From Entrophospora sp. SA101 (taxonomy: Eukaryota; Glomeromycota; Glomeromycetes; Entrophosporales; Entrophosporaceae), in NCBI GenBank assembly GCA_958430865.1, contig CAUDNR010002668.1:51368-77901 (forward strand): a stretch of DNA of 26,534 bases, given 5' to 3'. Numbering within the stretch: the stretch's first letter is position 1; each line of letters begins with the position of its first letter. Below are positions 1 through 9,680 of the stretch, piece by piece. Under the pieces are notes generated by a model. It was not told the DNA's origin. It worked only from the letters and a program-made list of their open reading frames with translations, and made no database searches. Both the position numbers and the translations under genes were made by a program.

Positions 1-118
1 TTGATAATCAAGTGTTACAACATCTGGTAATAGTAATCCGTTAATTGTAATGATATTGTTATAAGATTTTACGGTGTGATATTTTATCACTGCAGAAAAT
101 AATCGTTTCTGATAAATC

Positions 119-263
119 GTACATTCGTACATTCGTACGTACGTACATATGTAAAATTTCCTCGTACAGGTGTACGGCCGCAACAAAACTGTACGAACTC
201 AATGGTACGAAGTCAGTCGTACGTATGTACGTATGTACGTACGTACGAAGATTCTTCTCGTAC
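119..263. repeat. GTAC-rich block upstream of Rheb
   Basis: I count 15 GTAC tetramers in about 145 bases. They lie mostly in two runs (near 119-146 and 211-247), each alternating GTAC with ATTC or GTAT. Because GTAC is self-complementary, the two runs can pair as the arms of a stem with a loop of about 65 bases. No gene lies in 1-706, and the block sits about 450 bases upstream of the Rheb start. Its function is unknown; it could be a decayed inverted-repeat element. Confidence 0.7.
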
Positions 264-299
264 AGCGAAATTTCACAACCCTGTTAATATTAACTTTTT

Positions 300-706
300 T
301 TTTTTAAAAAAATTTGTGTAATTTTAAAATTTATCCCCTAAATAATTTACCCAAATGGAACCAACATAAAAATATTTGAAATATTTATATTTAATTTTAC
401 CCATTTTCTAGCATAATTATTTTTTTCTTTGCCCTACAAAAGTCATGACCCTTTAAACCATATATATTAATTTACCCAGAATTTTCTCTGACCTTTCGAT
501 TTTTTTACATATTGATTTACCCAAAAATAATGTAACCTATCTATGTAGTTTCCGGGGTCCTACCAAGTGATAATGAAAAGAATCACGTGACTTGTTAAAT
601 GCCCAGAGTTTTGGAAAGGTAATCTTGTCAGAAAATCTTTCTATTTTATTATTATATTTTATTATTAAAAATTTTTATATAATTCATAATTTATTATAAC
701 ATAAAA
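300..706 (+). promoter_or_regulatory. Rheb upstream region with CACGTG site
   Basis: There is no gene here. Four copies of a TTTACCC motif lie between about 340 and 530. A palindromic TCACGTGA (core CACGTG at 584-589) sits about 120 bases before the Rheb ATG, where a bHLH factor site (E-box) would be plausible. The immediate leader is A/T-only. The E-box role is inference from the motif alone. The same core recurs at 18773-18778 and 24877-24882, so it may simply travel with repeats. Confidence 0.35.
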
Positions 707-1618
707 ATGAGACCATTGCAAAGAACAATTGCAGTATTAGGAGATACTGCCGTGGGAAAGTCTTCATTGACAATCCAATTCGTAGAAAATCATTTTGTTG
801 ACTCTTATTATCCAACAATTGAGAATACTTTCAACAAAGTCATAAGATATCATGGACAGGAAATAGCAGCAGAAATTATTGATACTGCTGGTCAAGTAAC
901 TATTTTTTTATAATAATAATATAATAATAATAGCAATATTAATGGTGATAAAGAAAGAAATCAATAAAATTTATTTCTCATATCATAACAAATAATAATT
1001 TTAATGATAATTCTAGGAAGAACATTCACTTTTCAATCCAACTTATGGAGTAGGAACTGATGGTTATATTTTAGTGTATTCGATAACTTCTAAAAAAAGT
1101 TTCGAGTTGGTGAGAACTATTAGAGATAAAATCTTGAATCACACAGGAAAAGAATCTGTTCCAATTGTACTTGTAGGAAATAAAACTGATTTACACATGC
1201 AAAGGTTATTATTATTATTTATTATTATTATTATTATTTATTATTATTATTCATTATTATTTATTATTATTATTATTTATTATTATTATGTTATTATTAT
1301 CGTGCTAACATGGTGGTTCTCTCTCATTCATATATATATTATATCTTTTTTAGAAAATTGACACCAGAAGAAGGCAAAGAATTATCTATTCAATGGAATT
1401 GTGCATGGACAGAAGCATCCGCTAAGCACAATGAGAATATAAGTATGTATTTTAACCATTTTGATGTTTGAATTTTATGGCAAATTAAATTTCTGAATTA
1501 TTCTAAATTTTAATCTTTTTTTGGTAAAAAAGCTCGTATTTTTGAATTAATGATAGGGGAAATAGAAAAATTAAATTATCCAAATGGTGAAGAACATAGT
1601 TCATGTACAATTTTTTAA
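707..1618 (+). CDS. rheb: Rheb-family small GTPase
   Basis: A Ras-like GTPase; known Rheb activates TORC1 on endomembranes in response to nutrients. Four exons join in frame: 707-895, 1017-1204, 1354-1442 and 1533-1618, all GT..AG, giving 183 aa (the usual Rheb length). Visible motifs are the P-loop GDTAVGKSS (residues 12-20), effector loop SYYPTIENTF, switch II DTAGQ (59-63), NKTDL for guanine specificity, an ASAK-type G5, and a C-terminal CTIF CaaX box. The P-loop is odd: animal and fission-yeast Rheb have Arg and Ser before VGKSS, whereas here they are Thr and Ala. Intron 2 holds an ATT microsatellite (about 1206-1290). The ATG at 707 begins the canonical N-terminus. Overall similarity is closest to fission-yeast Rhb1 by recall. 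Confidence 0.95.
1205..1353 (+). repeat. ATT microsatellite filling Rheb intron 2
   Basis: An almost pure ATT/ATTT run occupies the first 85 bases of the intron between Rheb exons 2 and 3. A spurious open frame reads through it as Leu/Ile/Tyr-rich sequence. The flanking exon ends show that it is spliced out. Confidence 0.85.
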
Positions 1619-2390
1619 TTAATTAATTTTAAAATTGTTTATTTATTATTTTCAAATATTTAGAAATATTTTTAAATAGATTATTATTTTCAAACTTATA
1701 TTTTGTATAATAATGAATTTTTTTACCAACATAGAAAATAAACATTTGATGTCATTATTCATCCTTTCTTTTTTCTCTAATCATTTGAGATTGGCTGACC
1801 ACCCAAATACTTCATTGAATTCAATTGCTGTCTTCAAGACTACAAGAAAATCTCGATAAAATAATTTATAGTTGATTCTTGCAAGTAAAAAATTAAAAGT
1901 GATGATGATGATATATTTAAATGTCTTTGTAATCCATGGACTTTAGCGTGATTTTCAATTTTTCACAGTTGTAACAACTTTTTTTGTTAAAATCCATTTT
2001 TGTTTTTCATTGAGGCATTCATTTTATTATTGTTGTGGACTCTTGATATAAGACCATTGTTTAATAGATAATTTTTAATGTTTTCGAAATAAACACTGCC
2101 ATGTAAAAAATTCGCTTATTGGCACGAGTGAGGCGTTTGCTGGTACTTATTGATCCATTTTGAGTTGGGTCATTAAGAAGATACCTTGTTCAGACTTGGA
2201 AAGAGTTTGAAGATTTCACATAACTCAACAAACCCTTCTTTTGAAACCGTTGATAAACAACGACAACTGCAAGCATAAAAAATCAGTCCACCAATTTATT
2301 CGAGATTAATATATGACGTAATTGCAATAAAAATGTGTAACGTAACGTTATCAAACTAAAATAATTTTTTAAAAATAATTTTTTAAAAAA
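1619..2390. other. Intergenic spacer, Rheb to PRE4
   Basis: This holds the Rheb 3' flank, with an AATAAA-type signal near 1736, and the proteasome gene's upstream region. I see no coding potential, RNA gene or inverted repeat. A short GGCACGAGTGAGGCG stretch near 2120 is the only G/C-rich patch. Confidence 0.5.
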
Positions 2391-3704
2391 ATGGACAATT
2401 ATTTGTTATCAGGAGGCGATTTGCTCTCTAGTGAAAACCAAGTACTCTCTGGTCCAATTTCGCATACTTTGTATGAAATAATTTTTATATACTCATACAA
2501 TATATTTTATAGGTTATAAAAATAATGATAGATAGTATTTACTTTAACATAAATTACTTTTTTGTTTGATAATGAGAACAGGACACCAATTGTTACCGGT
2601 AGTTCAGTTATTGCATTAGAGTATCGAGATGGTGTTATGATGGCAGCTGATAATTTGGGTATGTGTATTATTTTATCAATTAGTTTTTGAATATAAGAAA
2701 TTATTATTTCATTAATGTTGATTAAAATTTTTTTATTTAAGCTTCTTATGGCAACCTTGCACGTTTCAAGGATGTTGAGGTTTGCAATTATTTTAACTTT
2801 AATATATAAAATACTTTGATCTTTCATTATTATTAAAGTGATCTTGATTATTATCGTTTTACAGCGAATTTGTCCAATTGGTGACTACACAATGATTGGC
2901 GCATCAGGGGATATTTCAGATTTTCAATATGTTCAACATTTATTAAATACAGTAATGTAAATAAATAAATAAATTTATATATATATTTATATAAAAACAA
3001 TAAAGAAATCAAAACATATATTATCTTATTATTGATCTTATTACTTTTACAGGATAGAAGAATATTATACAAATGATAGCCACACTCTTTCTGCACCTCA
3101 TATTTATGAATTCTTAAGTAAAGTAATGTACAATAGAAGATCACAATTCAATCCACTTTGGAATTCATTTATAGTGGGAGGATATCACAAAGGAGAAAAG
3201 TTCGTTTACAATATTTATTTTCAATAAATTATTTATTTATTTATTTTGTATATTATGATTCAAATACACATATTTTTTAAAAAAAAACACAGATTTCTTG
3301 GACATACTGATTTACTTGGAACAACATTTAAAGCAACAACAATCTCAACGGGTTTTGGAGCTCATTTGGTACAACCTATCCTTCGTAATGCTGTTGAAGG
3401 TCGTGAAGATACACTTACAGAAGAGGAGGCAATTACAGCTATAGACAATTGTATGAAAGTATTATATTATAGGGATACTCGTAGTTTAAATAAAGTTTGT
3501 TTATTTCTTTATTCGTTGAAATGGCTTTTATTTTGGGGGTTTGATGATTCATAATCACTATATTTATCATTATAATAATTGCTGTTTTAGTTTCAACGTG
3601 CAAAAATAACAGAACAAGGTTTTGAAATAACTCAACCTTATTCTGTTGCGACGGATTGGAAATATGCAGAAGGAATTAGAGGTTACGGCGCACAAGTCGA
3701 CTAG
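2391..3704 (+). CDS. PRE4: 20S proteasome subunit beta7 (PRE4/PSMB4)
   Basis: A non-catalytic beta subunit of the 20S core particle that helps hold the two half-proteasomes together. Seven exons (2391-2470, 2582-2658, 2742-2779, 2865-2956, 3053-3199, 3293-3494, 3591-3704) keep phase throughout and give 249 aa, near the family's usual 260. A propeptide of about 27 residues precedes TPIVTGSSVIALEY, the start of the beta fold. Other signatures are GVMMAADNL, SYGNLARFK, GASGDISDFQY, MYNRRSQFNPLWN, VGGY, STGFGAHL and CMKVLYYRDTRS, all matching PSMB4 by recall. The mature start carries no catalytic Thr arrangement, as expected for beta7. Introns are 64-111 bases. The neighbouring Rheb gene has no functional link visible here. 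Confidence 0.96.
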
Positions 3705-3935
3705 ATCCTAGTGGAAAAATTTGTGTGTAAACTATAATATTTTCTTTAAATAAATAAATGAATAACATAAATATAGTTAAATATAAAGTGAGTTGAAATT
3801 TTTTTTTTAGTCCATAAATGGGGTGTGGACAATAGTACTACAGTAGACATTTACCTTGTTTCTATTGTCCATCCCTAAATAGGAAAATTTTTTCACAAAT
3901 ACCAAATTGGAATTACACAAAAAAACCTTTTTATA

Positions 3936-5520
3936 TTATTCAAATAATAAATTAAGGATGACTTCTAATGATTTGATAGCTTTATTGTACCCATTGACGT
4001 TATCTGTTCAATATGTTCCTTGAGATAAATAAGTTTGACTCTGTGATGATGATGTTAATAATGCTAGGCAAATTTCATAGTTAAATGATTAAATCAAACG
4101 CATTAAATGAAATAATTGTATATTTTTCACTTCACTTCATTTTTAATTTTTTACTTGCCTGGAGTAGATGCGTTAGTATTAGATGGTTGACTAGGAGGTA
4201 TAACATTTGATGTGGAAGCCAATGATGATGATGAATTTAATAAAGTTGAGAACTGTTAGTACCAGGAGGATTTATCTGTGCATGTTCTGGAAACTCACAC
4301 TCTGGTAAAAATGTAATCATTTCTCCATTGATGATAAGAGTTTTAAGGCCCGATGTCTTTCAATTAATAGCAAGTCTACACCATATGCCCAAATTTAAAA
4401 TAAATAAAATAATAACTATTATTAATTACCCATCAATTCATCCATCAATTCATCCATCCAATTCAAATTTAAATATACAAAAATCTCCATGATTGTGAAT
4501 GAATACAGTAGAAATATGCCATTTCCAACACGTATTTTGGCAGTATGGACACGTCCTAAAACTCTTGCTATGAAACACCTTTAGCAACTCCTGAAAATCA
4601 TATTTCAAGATTCTAATGTCACCAAGAAATTTTAATTACAAATAAAAATAAAAAATTTATAAATGAGCATATATATAAATATAATTTTAATTCTTACCCA
4701 TCAATGAAATTCAATAAAATGCCAAAATTTGTGCTTCCTCATTTACACCTCTTATAGTTTCTTGAGCTTCAGAATCAACAAAAGCCTTGACAGGATGTCC
4801 GTTTACCTCAACAACAATACACAACATAGTTGCCTGATTTTTAATAAATATATGTATATATATAATACGTAGCCTTTAATTTATTGGAATTCGTTTGACC
4901 AAAGGATTCTGGATTATATTCTAAGGCTATCTTAAAATTCAACATAACATTTTCTATTCTTCAATCCTTCGTTGAATGCCAAAAGGATCTGCATTAAGAA
5001 TATTCTAATTAAAGCAAGCATTAGCTAATTCTGGTCGAGTCTAACAATATCCAATTAAATAATCAACAGAAATGTTTTAACATCTCTAATTGATAAAATA
5101 TTACTTTGAAGCAATTGTTGTATCATTTGATGCTGATTTAGCATTATTTGACAAACTAATTCTGTTTCTAGTGAAATACTAGAATAACAGTATGATTTTT
5201 ATTTTTTAACCCAATAATGGTTTATATCAAATATTGTTACGTGCTAACAGTTGGTCGAGTTCCTGTATTTCGTTTTCTAAGCAATAATATATCATATTGG
5301 ATAATTTTATATTGTTCAAGAGTTTTTAGGATCTGTTAATTTTTCTCCATGATAGATTATTTACTCGTGTTCCTGTCCACAATCAGCAGAGTTACATACA
5401 TATACATGTACATAACATTAAAGAACAATAATAAAGACTAATATAAAAGGTATTGAAACCTTAGCTTCAATTAGAGCCTTAATGTTTTCTAATTCCATTT
5501 ATGACTTCACTTCCAAAAGG
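3936..5520 (-). pseudogene. DDI1-like (UBL-RVP-UBA) pseudogene
   Basis: Three-frame reading of the minus strand recovers a whole Ddi1 protein in order. A ubiquitin-like N-terminus reads MELENIKALIEAK (ATG at 5498), and the end of the UBL lies at 5348-5271 (KLTDPKTLEQY, DILLLRKR). A linker contains RPELANA and ILNADPFGIQRRIEE (about 5040-4955), then LEYNPESFGQ. The retroviral-type aspartyl protease keeps VNGHPVKAFVDS (about 4805-4771) and GRVHTAKIRVGN (4556-4521). FLPECEFPEHAQI follows, and a UBA scrap (IEQITSMG, NKAIKSLEV) ends at 3936. Ddi1 shuttles ubiquitinated proteins to the proteasome and cleaves some of them. This copy is dead: it has TAG stops at 5041, 5005 and 4954, several frameshifts, and the catalytic DSG read as DSE (4768-4776). 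A functional copy should exist elsewhere. Confidence 0.88.
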
Positions 5521-6160
5521 CGGGGTTCACCTGACTCGATTGCATTTAAAATTTCTTTTCAAAAACTCGGATTTTACCCGCAGTTTTTTAAAAGAATTTT
5601 ACACGATACATGCTCAAAAAGAATTTTAATACGCTGGTTGATGATGATAAACAAAATTAAAGAAACAAGAGATCCTAGGCCATCACATTAAAGATTTCAA
5701 AACACACTATTATGTATGTTTTAGGATAATTGTTACGCGTCAAGATTTGTTTTTCAAATCTCTTTATATTTAATTGTTTGAGTATACAGTATATATACAC
5801 AACCTCAGAACATAAGCTATAAATTTTTTGTGTAATTAATATATTTGAGGTGTCTAACACTTTTTTTTTGTATAATTAACACACCGTATCATATAAAATA
5901 CTCTTGGCTTCTCTAATATTTATTTATCTATTACTGTTACTATATAATTTCGAACTATTATGTTGTATATCGAGTTAAATTGGTTTTCGCATGAATTGCC
6001 ATTCTCCAAACAAAATTAATTTAATTGCACAACGTAACATAAACTTTTTTTATTTCAAAACCACATTTCAACAAGATTAAAATTTCGGATGCAAAATGAG
6101 CACGTTACATCAAAAAAAATTTTTTTTTTAATCAATTAATTCATTCGTTAATAATATTTT
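5521..6160. other. Intergenic, no gene seen
   Basis: A short patch at 5520-5690 is richer in G/C and reads ATTTTACCCGCAG, resembling the TTTACCC repeats elsewhere in the window, so it may be repeat-derived. The remainder is A/T-rich with homopolymers, and no coding signal is visible on either strand. Confidence 0.4.
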
Positions 6161-6585
6161 TTAGACCGTTTTGGTGTTTAATCTTCTGTATTCAGTCACA
6201 ACATCTTTATCCACCTTCAGGCAATCAAAATCAAATGAAAAGATATCCAACTGGTTCCAAGAAGGAGCTCTGCTCATTGTCACATAGATCTGACCTGGGG
6301 CAAACATATTTTCATCAATCGTTAGAATCGCATGTGGCAATGTCACACCTTGGGTCTTGTGTCAAGGCAAATGCGTTCTGAAATGGGAATTGAAACCTCG
6401 AGGCATGTGTACTGTTTATTTCAAAATTTATAGTGATTTTTTGAACGTTCATTTTAATAATGTTACCATTAGTTGGAAAAGTATTTTCTACATTATCATC
6501 ATCTGTAACTTTGGTAATCACACCTATCGTTCCATTTCAGATGTCATGTTAAAACAGCTTACCAACGAACTCTCACTTTAATACT
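6161..6585 (-). pseudogene. PIF1/Helitron-type helicase C-terminal fragment
   Basis: The minus strand reads NGTIGVITKV (about 6535-6505), then HASRFQFPFQNAFALT, then after a frame change near 6355 HKTQGVTLPHAI, DENMFAPGQIYVTMSRA and LDIFSFDF, ending at 6161. These are the last helicase motifs (V/VI region) of PIF1-like SF1 helicases, which are frequent in Helitrons and expanded in many fungal genomes. The remaining helicase domain with the Walker motifs is absent, and the frame is broken by a 1-2 base indel in the middle of a conserved motif, so it cannot make an enzyme. Whether the source was a Helitron or a free-standing helicase gene cannot be told from this piece. Confidence 0.82.
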
Positions 6586-6638
6586 TTAATAGTAACTTCT
6601 CGTTATCATATAACGTTATCCGTATAATTTAAAACCCG

Positions 6639-6880
6639 TTTTTCGGATATTGACGTATTTTTATTTATTTTACCCAATAAAAAAAGTAATAATTTTGGTT
6701 GCGCAGCTTTGAAAAAAACGTTTTTCGGATTTTGACGTATTTTTTTATTTTACCCAATTACAATATTAATATTAATATAATTTTGGTTGCGCAGCTGTGT
6801 AAACAATTGTTTTTCGGGATTTTGTTTGGTTTATCAGTCGCGTATTTTTTTTATTTTACCCAATAAAAAATAATTTTTTT
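6639..6880. repeat. Three-copy tandem repeat, unit about 85 bp
   Basis: Copies begin at 6639, 6721 and 6810. Each runs TTTTTCGG, then GACGTATTTTT (diverged in copy 3), then ATTTTACCCAAT. Copies 1 and 2 end in AATTTTGGTTGCGCAGCT; copy 3 fades out after the TTACCCAATAA part. Spacing grows slightly (82, then 89 bases). The TTTACCC core also appears four times in 340-530, so the unit probably belongs to a dispersed repeat. Confidence 0.8.
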
Positions 6881-7351
6881 ATTAATTCATAGTTTGTTTT
6901 GTTCCAAGTATATATTCCTCAAAAAATTAACAATTGGAAAAAAAGTAATATTAATCATGATGATAAAAAAAGCAATTAATTCTACCCAAATCACATGAGT
7001 TATTATATAAAATCTTTATTATTACGAATCATCCCAATTCAATAGATGATCAACAATCAACATATTTTTTATTCGAACCTTTTTCCGAACAAAAAAAAAT
7101 TGGGGAGCGGAAAACCAAACAAATTAATTTGCAAAATCGACAAAAAATTACGGAATTTAGAAAAAGACCAATTTAAAAATTTTGTGGGAATATCATCAAA
7201 AATTGTAATAAAATATTTATTATTAAGTTCACTTGAAAAATTAATTTAATCCCAAGTTTGTATATTTATCCAATCAGAATCTAGAATTTTATTATAAAAA
7301 TAAAAACAGACTGGGTTGAATTAATTGAATTAAGGTAGTAATAAAAAACAA
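6881..7351. other. Intergenic, no supported gene
   Basis: A 67-codon plus-strand frame at 7046-7249 is Lys/Asn/Leu-rich and shows no family signature, splice partner or leader signal. I treat it as chance. The 3' end of the channel gene begins at 7352. Confidence 0.4.
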
Positions 7352-8541
7352 TTATTTTTTTAAATTTTTAATCTCAGCCAATAATGTTTGCAACATCTGT
7401 TCATTATTATGATTTAATTTGTTTTCAATTCCCTTGAGATCATTTTTAAGATTTTCATGATTCATTTTGTTTTCCTTGAGGAGATCATTTTTAAGATTTT
7501 CAATTTTCTTTTCTGGCTTGGGCACATCTGCCAATTTTCTAAGTTCCTCAGAGATAAATGGAAGAAATTCTGGATCTTCTTGACTACTATCAATTTCTCT
7601 GATTCTTCTTCGAATATCTTCAACTGGCACATCATAAGATCTATCAAGTTATCAAATTAAATTATTTATCAAAAAAAAAAATAAAAAAAATAAACATAAT
7701 TACAATAAATCAGGAAACCATTTTCTCCAACGACGTTGATTAGGAAGTAAATAAAATAATTCAATCTCTTTTATGATTTTTGCCTTTTGAGCCAAAAATG
7801 CTTCATCTATATTATATTTTTCAATTTGATTGCTAAGAAGACCAATGAATAAATTCATTAAATATATCACAACAACAAATGAAAATGCAATAAATAATAT
7901 TGCCAGATATGGTTCATCTTGTAACTGCCAAGATACAAATGCTCCACTATCACCTATTAAAAATAATATTAATATTTTAGTGAGCATATTGATTTAAAAT
8001 CATATTAATATAGAATTTTACCTGTAAGGAAATTATACATTGCCAGCATTGAGGAATGAAAATGTGCAAACATATTTGTATTGCTGTCTGGTTGTTGTAT
8101 AATAATTGAATTCTGGTTATATGATTTGTCATTTGTAAAATATGTAAAATATTTAGAAGCAAGATTCCAAGGATTATTGGGATCATTATCTTTGAAATCA
8201 GGACTGTCCAGTGTATAATCCTCCTGAATTGGTTTTAATAAAATGAAAAATGCATGTGAAAAGCTTAAAATGATTATAAATAATATTATTAAAAATGAGA
8301 AAACATTTCTAGCAACTCCCAAAATGATTGCAAAATATCTTCCAAAGTATGTAAATGCTCTTAAAAACAAAATAAATTTCAGATCCAATAACAAATTTGA
8401 TACTGAAACCAACTCAATAGCTGGTGAACTATCATAATACAACCATAAAATTGAAGTGATGACTGGTAAGAAATATGCTCCAATGTCTATTAAATAAATC
8501 ATAATCATTATTAAATTATCAATTTTAATTAATTAATTAGC

Positions 8542-8576
<35 letters not shown>

Positions 8577-9680
8577 CCATACCCAAATAATTCCAGAATC
8601 CAGTGACATATTTCCCCTGGTCCCAAATAAATTGTCTCACTTCAAAATTAAGATGAAACAACCCAAGGATAATTGTAATAATTAATAATGAATTTCTATT
8701 TTCATCAGATAATTGATTTGGTGAAGTAGAGGTTGCAATTGCAAAGCATAATAAAAATGTTGCATAAAAGATCCAAATCCCCAAGTAATATTTGAATCCA
8801 AAATTATTCCACTTGAAACCCAAAATTACCTTTCCATTCTGATGTTTATACAATTCTAAAGTATCTAATTCAATAAATTTGCTGTTTGCTGGCTTATACA
8901 ATAGTTCTTGCCAAAATGAATACTTATTGTTGTAAGTAATCCAGGGTATGGAATGATCAATTTTACACCTGGTTTTTTGGATTTGTTTAATTTTTTATTT
9001 ATAAATTTTCTAATATAATTATGTTTATAATAAAATTCCCAAAAGCTATTATAAACTGATCCTTTAATATCTATAGCAATGTAAAAAGTTTCCCAATTGT
9101 AAGAATGTCTCACAAATGGAAATAATATCATTGAAGTCTGACTAAAGAATTTTGATATTAAATTATGATGATTTTTTTCTAATCTTGGTAATTCTAATAT
9201 AATTATTTTTAATAAACTAATATTTAAATCAGTATTTTTTATAAAATGACCAAGACAAGAATCAAATACTTTTTCTACTAGAATACTGTTATTACCACCT
9301 AATGCTGTCTTTAACATTTCTTTTCCAAATTTGTTGAAATAATGAAACTCATTGAGCATACTATCTAACATTTCTCTAAAAGGCTGTCTAGAAATCTGAT
9401 GCTTATCAATATATAAATGATCCATATAATAAAAGCATATTTTGAAATCAAATAAATAATCTTTAACCTTCTCAATATCTGATTTAATGTGCTTTATTTT
9501 GGAATTCTTGTTGCTAAATGATAAAATGTAGATGTAATTGTTTGACAATAAAATTAAATCATCATTATTTAATAATTTACAATACATAAAATTTTCATCA
9601 CTTTCAAGACCACATTCATCAATCGAGCATAGTGGACATTTGATTTCATTGGCTAAACTATGTGACGATCTCCCTTCCAG
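7352..9680 (-). pseudogene. TRP-like ion channel, 5'-truncated and frameshifted
   Basis: Minus-strand exons are about 9680-8930, 8945-8583, 8486-8012, 7953-7704 and 7640-7352, joined by GT..AG introns except at the first junction. The N-terminal part is a helical region with no recognisable propeller left. Membrane segments follow: YYLGIWIFYATFLLCF, a helix around SLLIITIILGLFHL, YLDIGAYFLPVITSILW, LKFILFLRAF and FLIILFIIILSFSHAFFILL. The pore loop MYNFLTG-DSGAF is split by an intron after the G of its Thr-Gly. The last membrane helix ends MNLFIGLLSNQIE, then a coiled coil (EKKIENLKNDLL) closes the protein. Channels of this type belong to a family expanded in Rhizophagus. The frame slips between IPYPGL and NKYSFWQELL near 8927-8945 with no usable splice sites, and the usual N-terminal propeller exons are absent, so I call it broken. 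Confidence 0.8.
8542..8575. repeat. TAA microsatellite in channel intron
   Basis: A run of about eleven TAA units lies inside the intron 8487-8582. On the minus strand it would add a Leu tract after NYLGMA. The splice GG|GTATGG to AATAG|ACATTGG removes it and gives NYLDIGAYF, which fits the channel family. Confidence 0.75.

Noticed and set aside
119..263. GTAC array as a CRISPR or telomere repeat
   Set aside because: No spacer/repeat structure of constant length, and the unit is not a telomere motif.
1074..1361. Plus-strand open frame with a Leu/Ile/Tyr tail
   Set aside because: It is Rheb exon 2 read through intron 2; the tail is translated ATT microsatellite.
2507..3144. Two minus-strand frames opposite the proteasome gene
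   Set aside because: They overlap well-supported exons on the other strand and are Ile/Tyr/Lys-rich with no family signature.
5482..5691. 69-codon plus-strand frame
   Set aside because: It overlaps the N-terminal UBL remnant of the DDI1 fossil and a repeat-like G/C patch; no signature.
7046..7249. 67-codon plus-strand frame
   Set aside because: Composition-driven Lys/Asn/Leu frame with no motif or splice partner.
8243..8437. Plus-strand frame inside the channel gene
   Set aside because: Antisense shadow of the membrane-segment exon.
8883..8990. Short intron to explain the channel frame slip
   Set aside because: The only GT..AG candidate (about 46 bases) leaves the wrong phase for the following exon and would delete conserved IPYPGL sequence.
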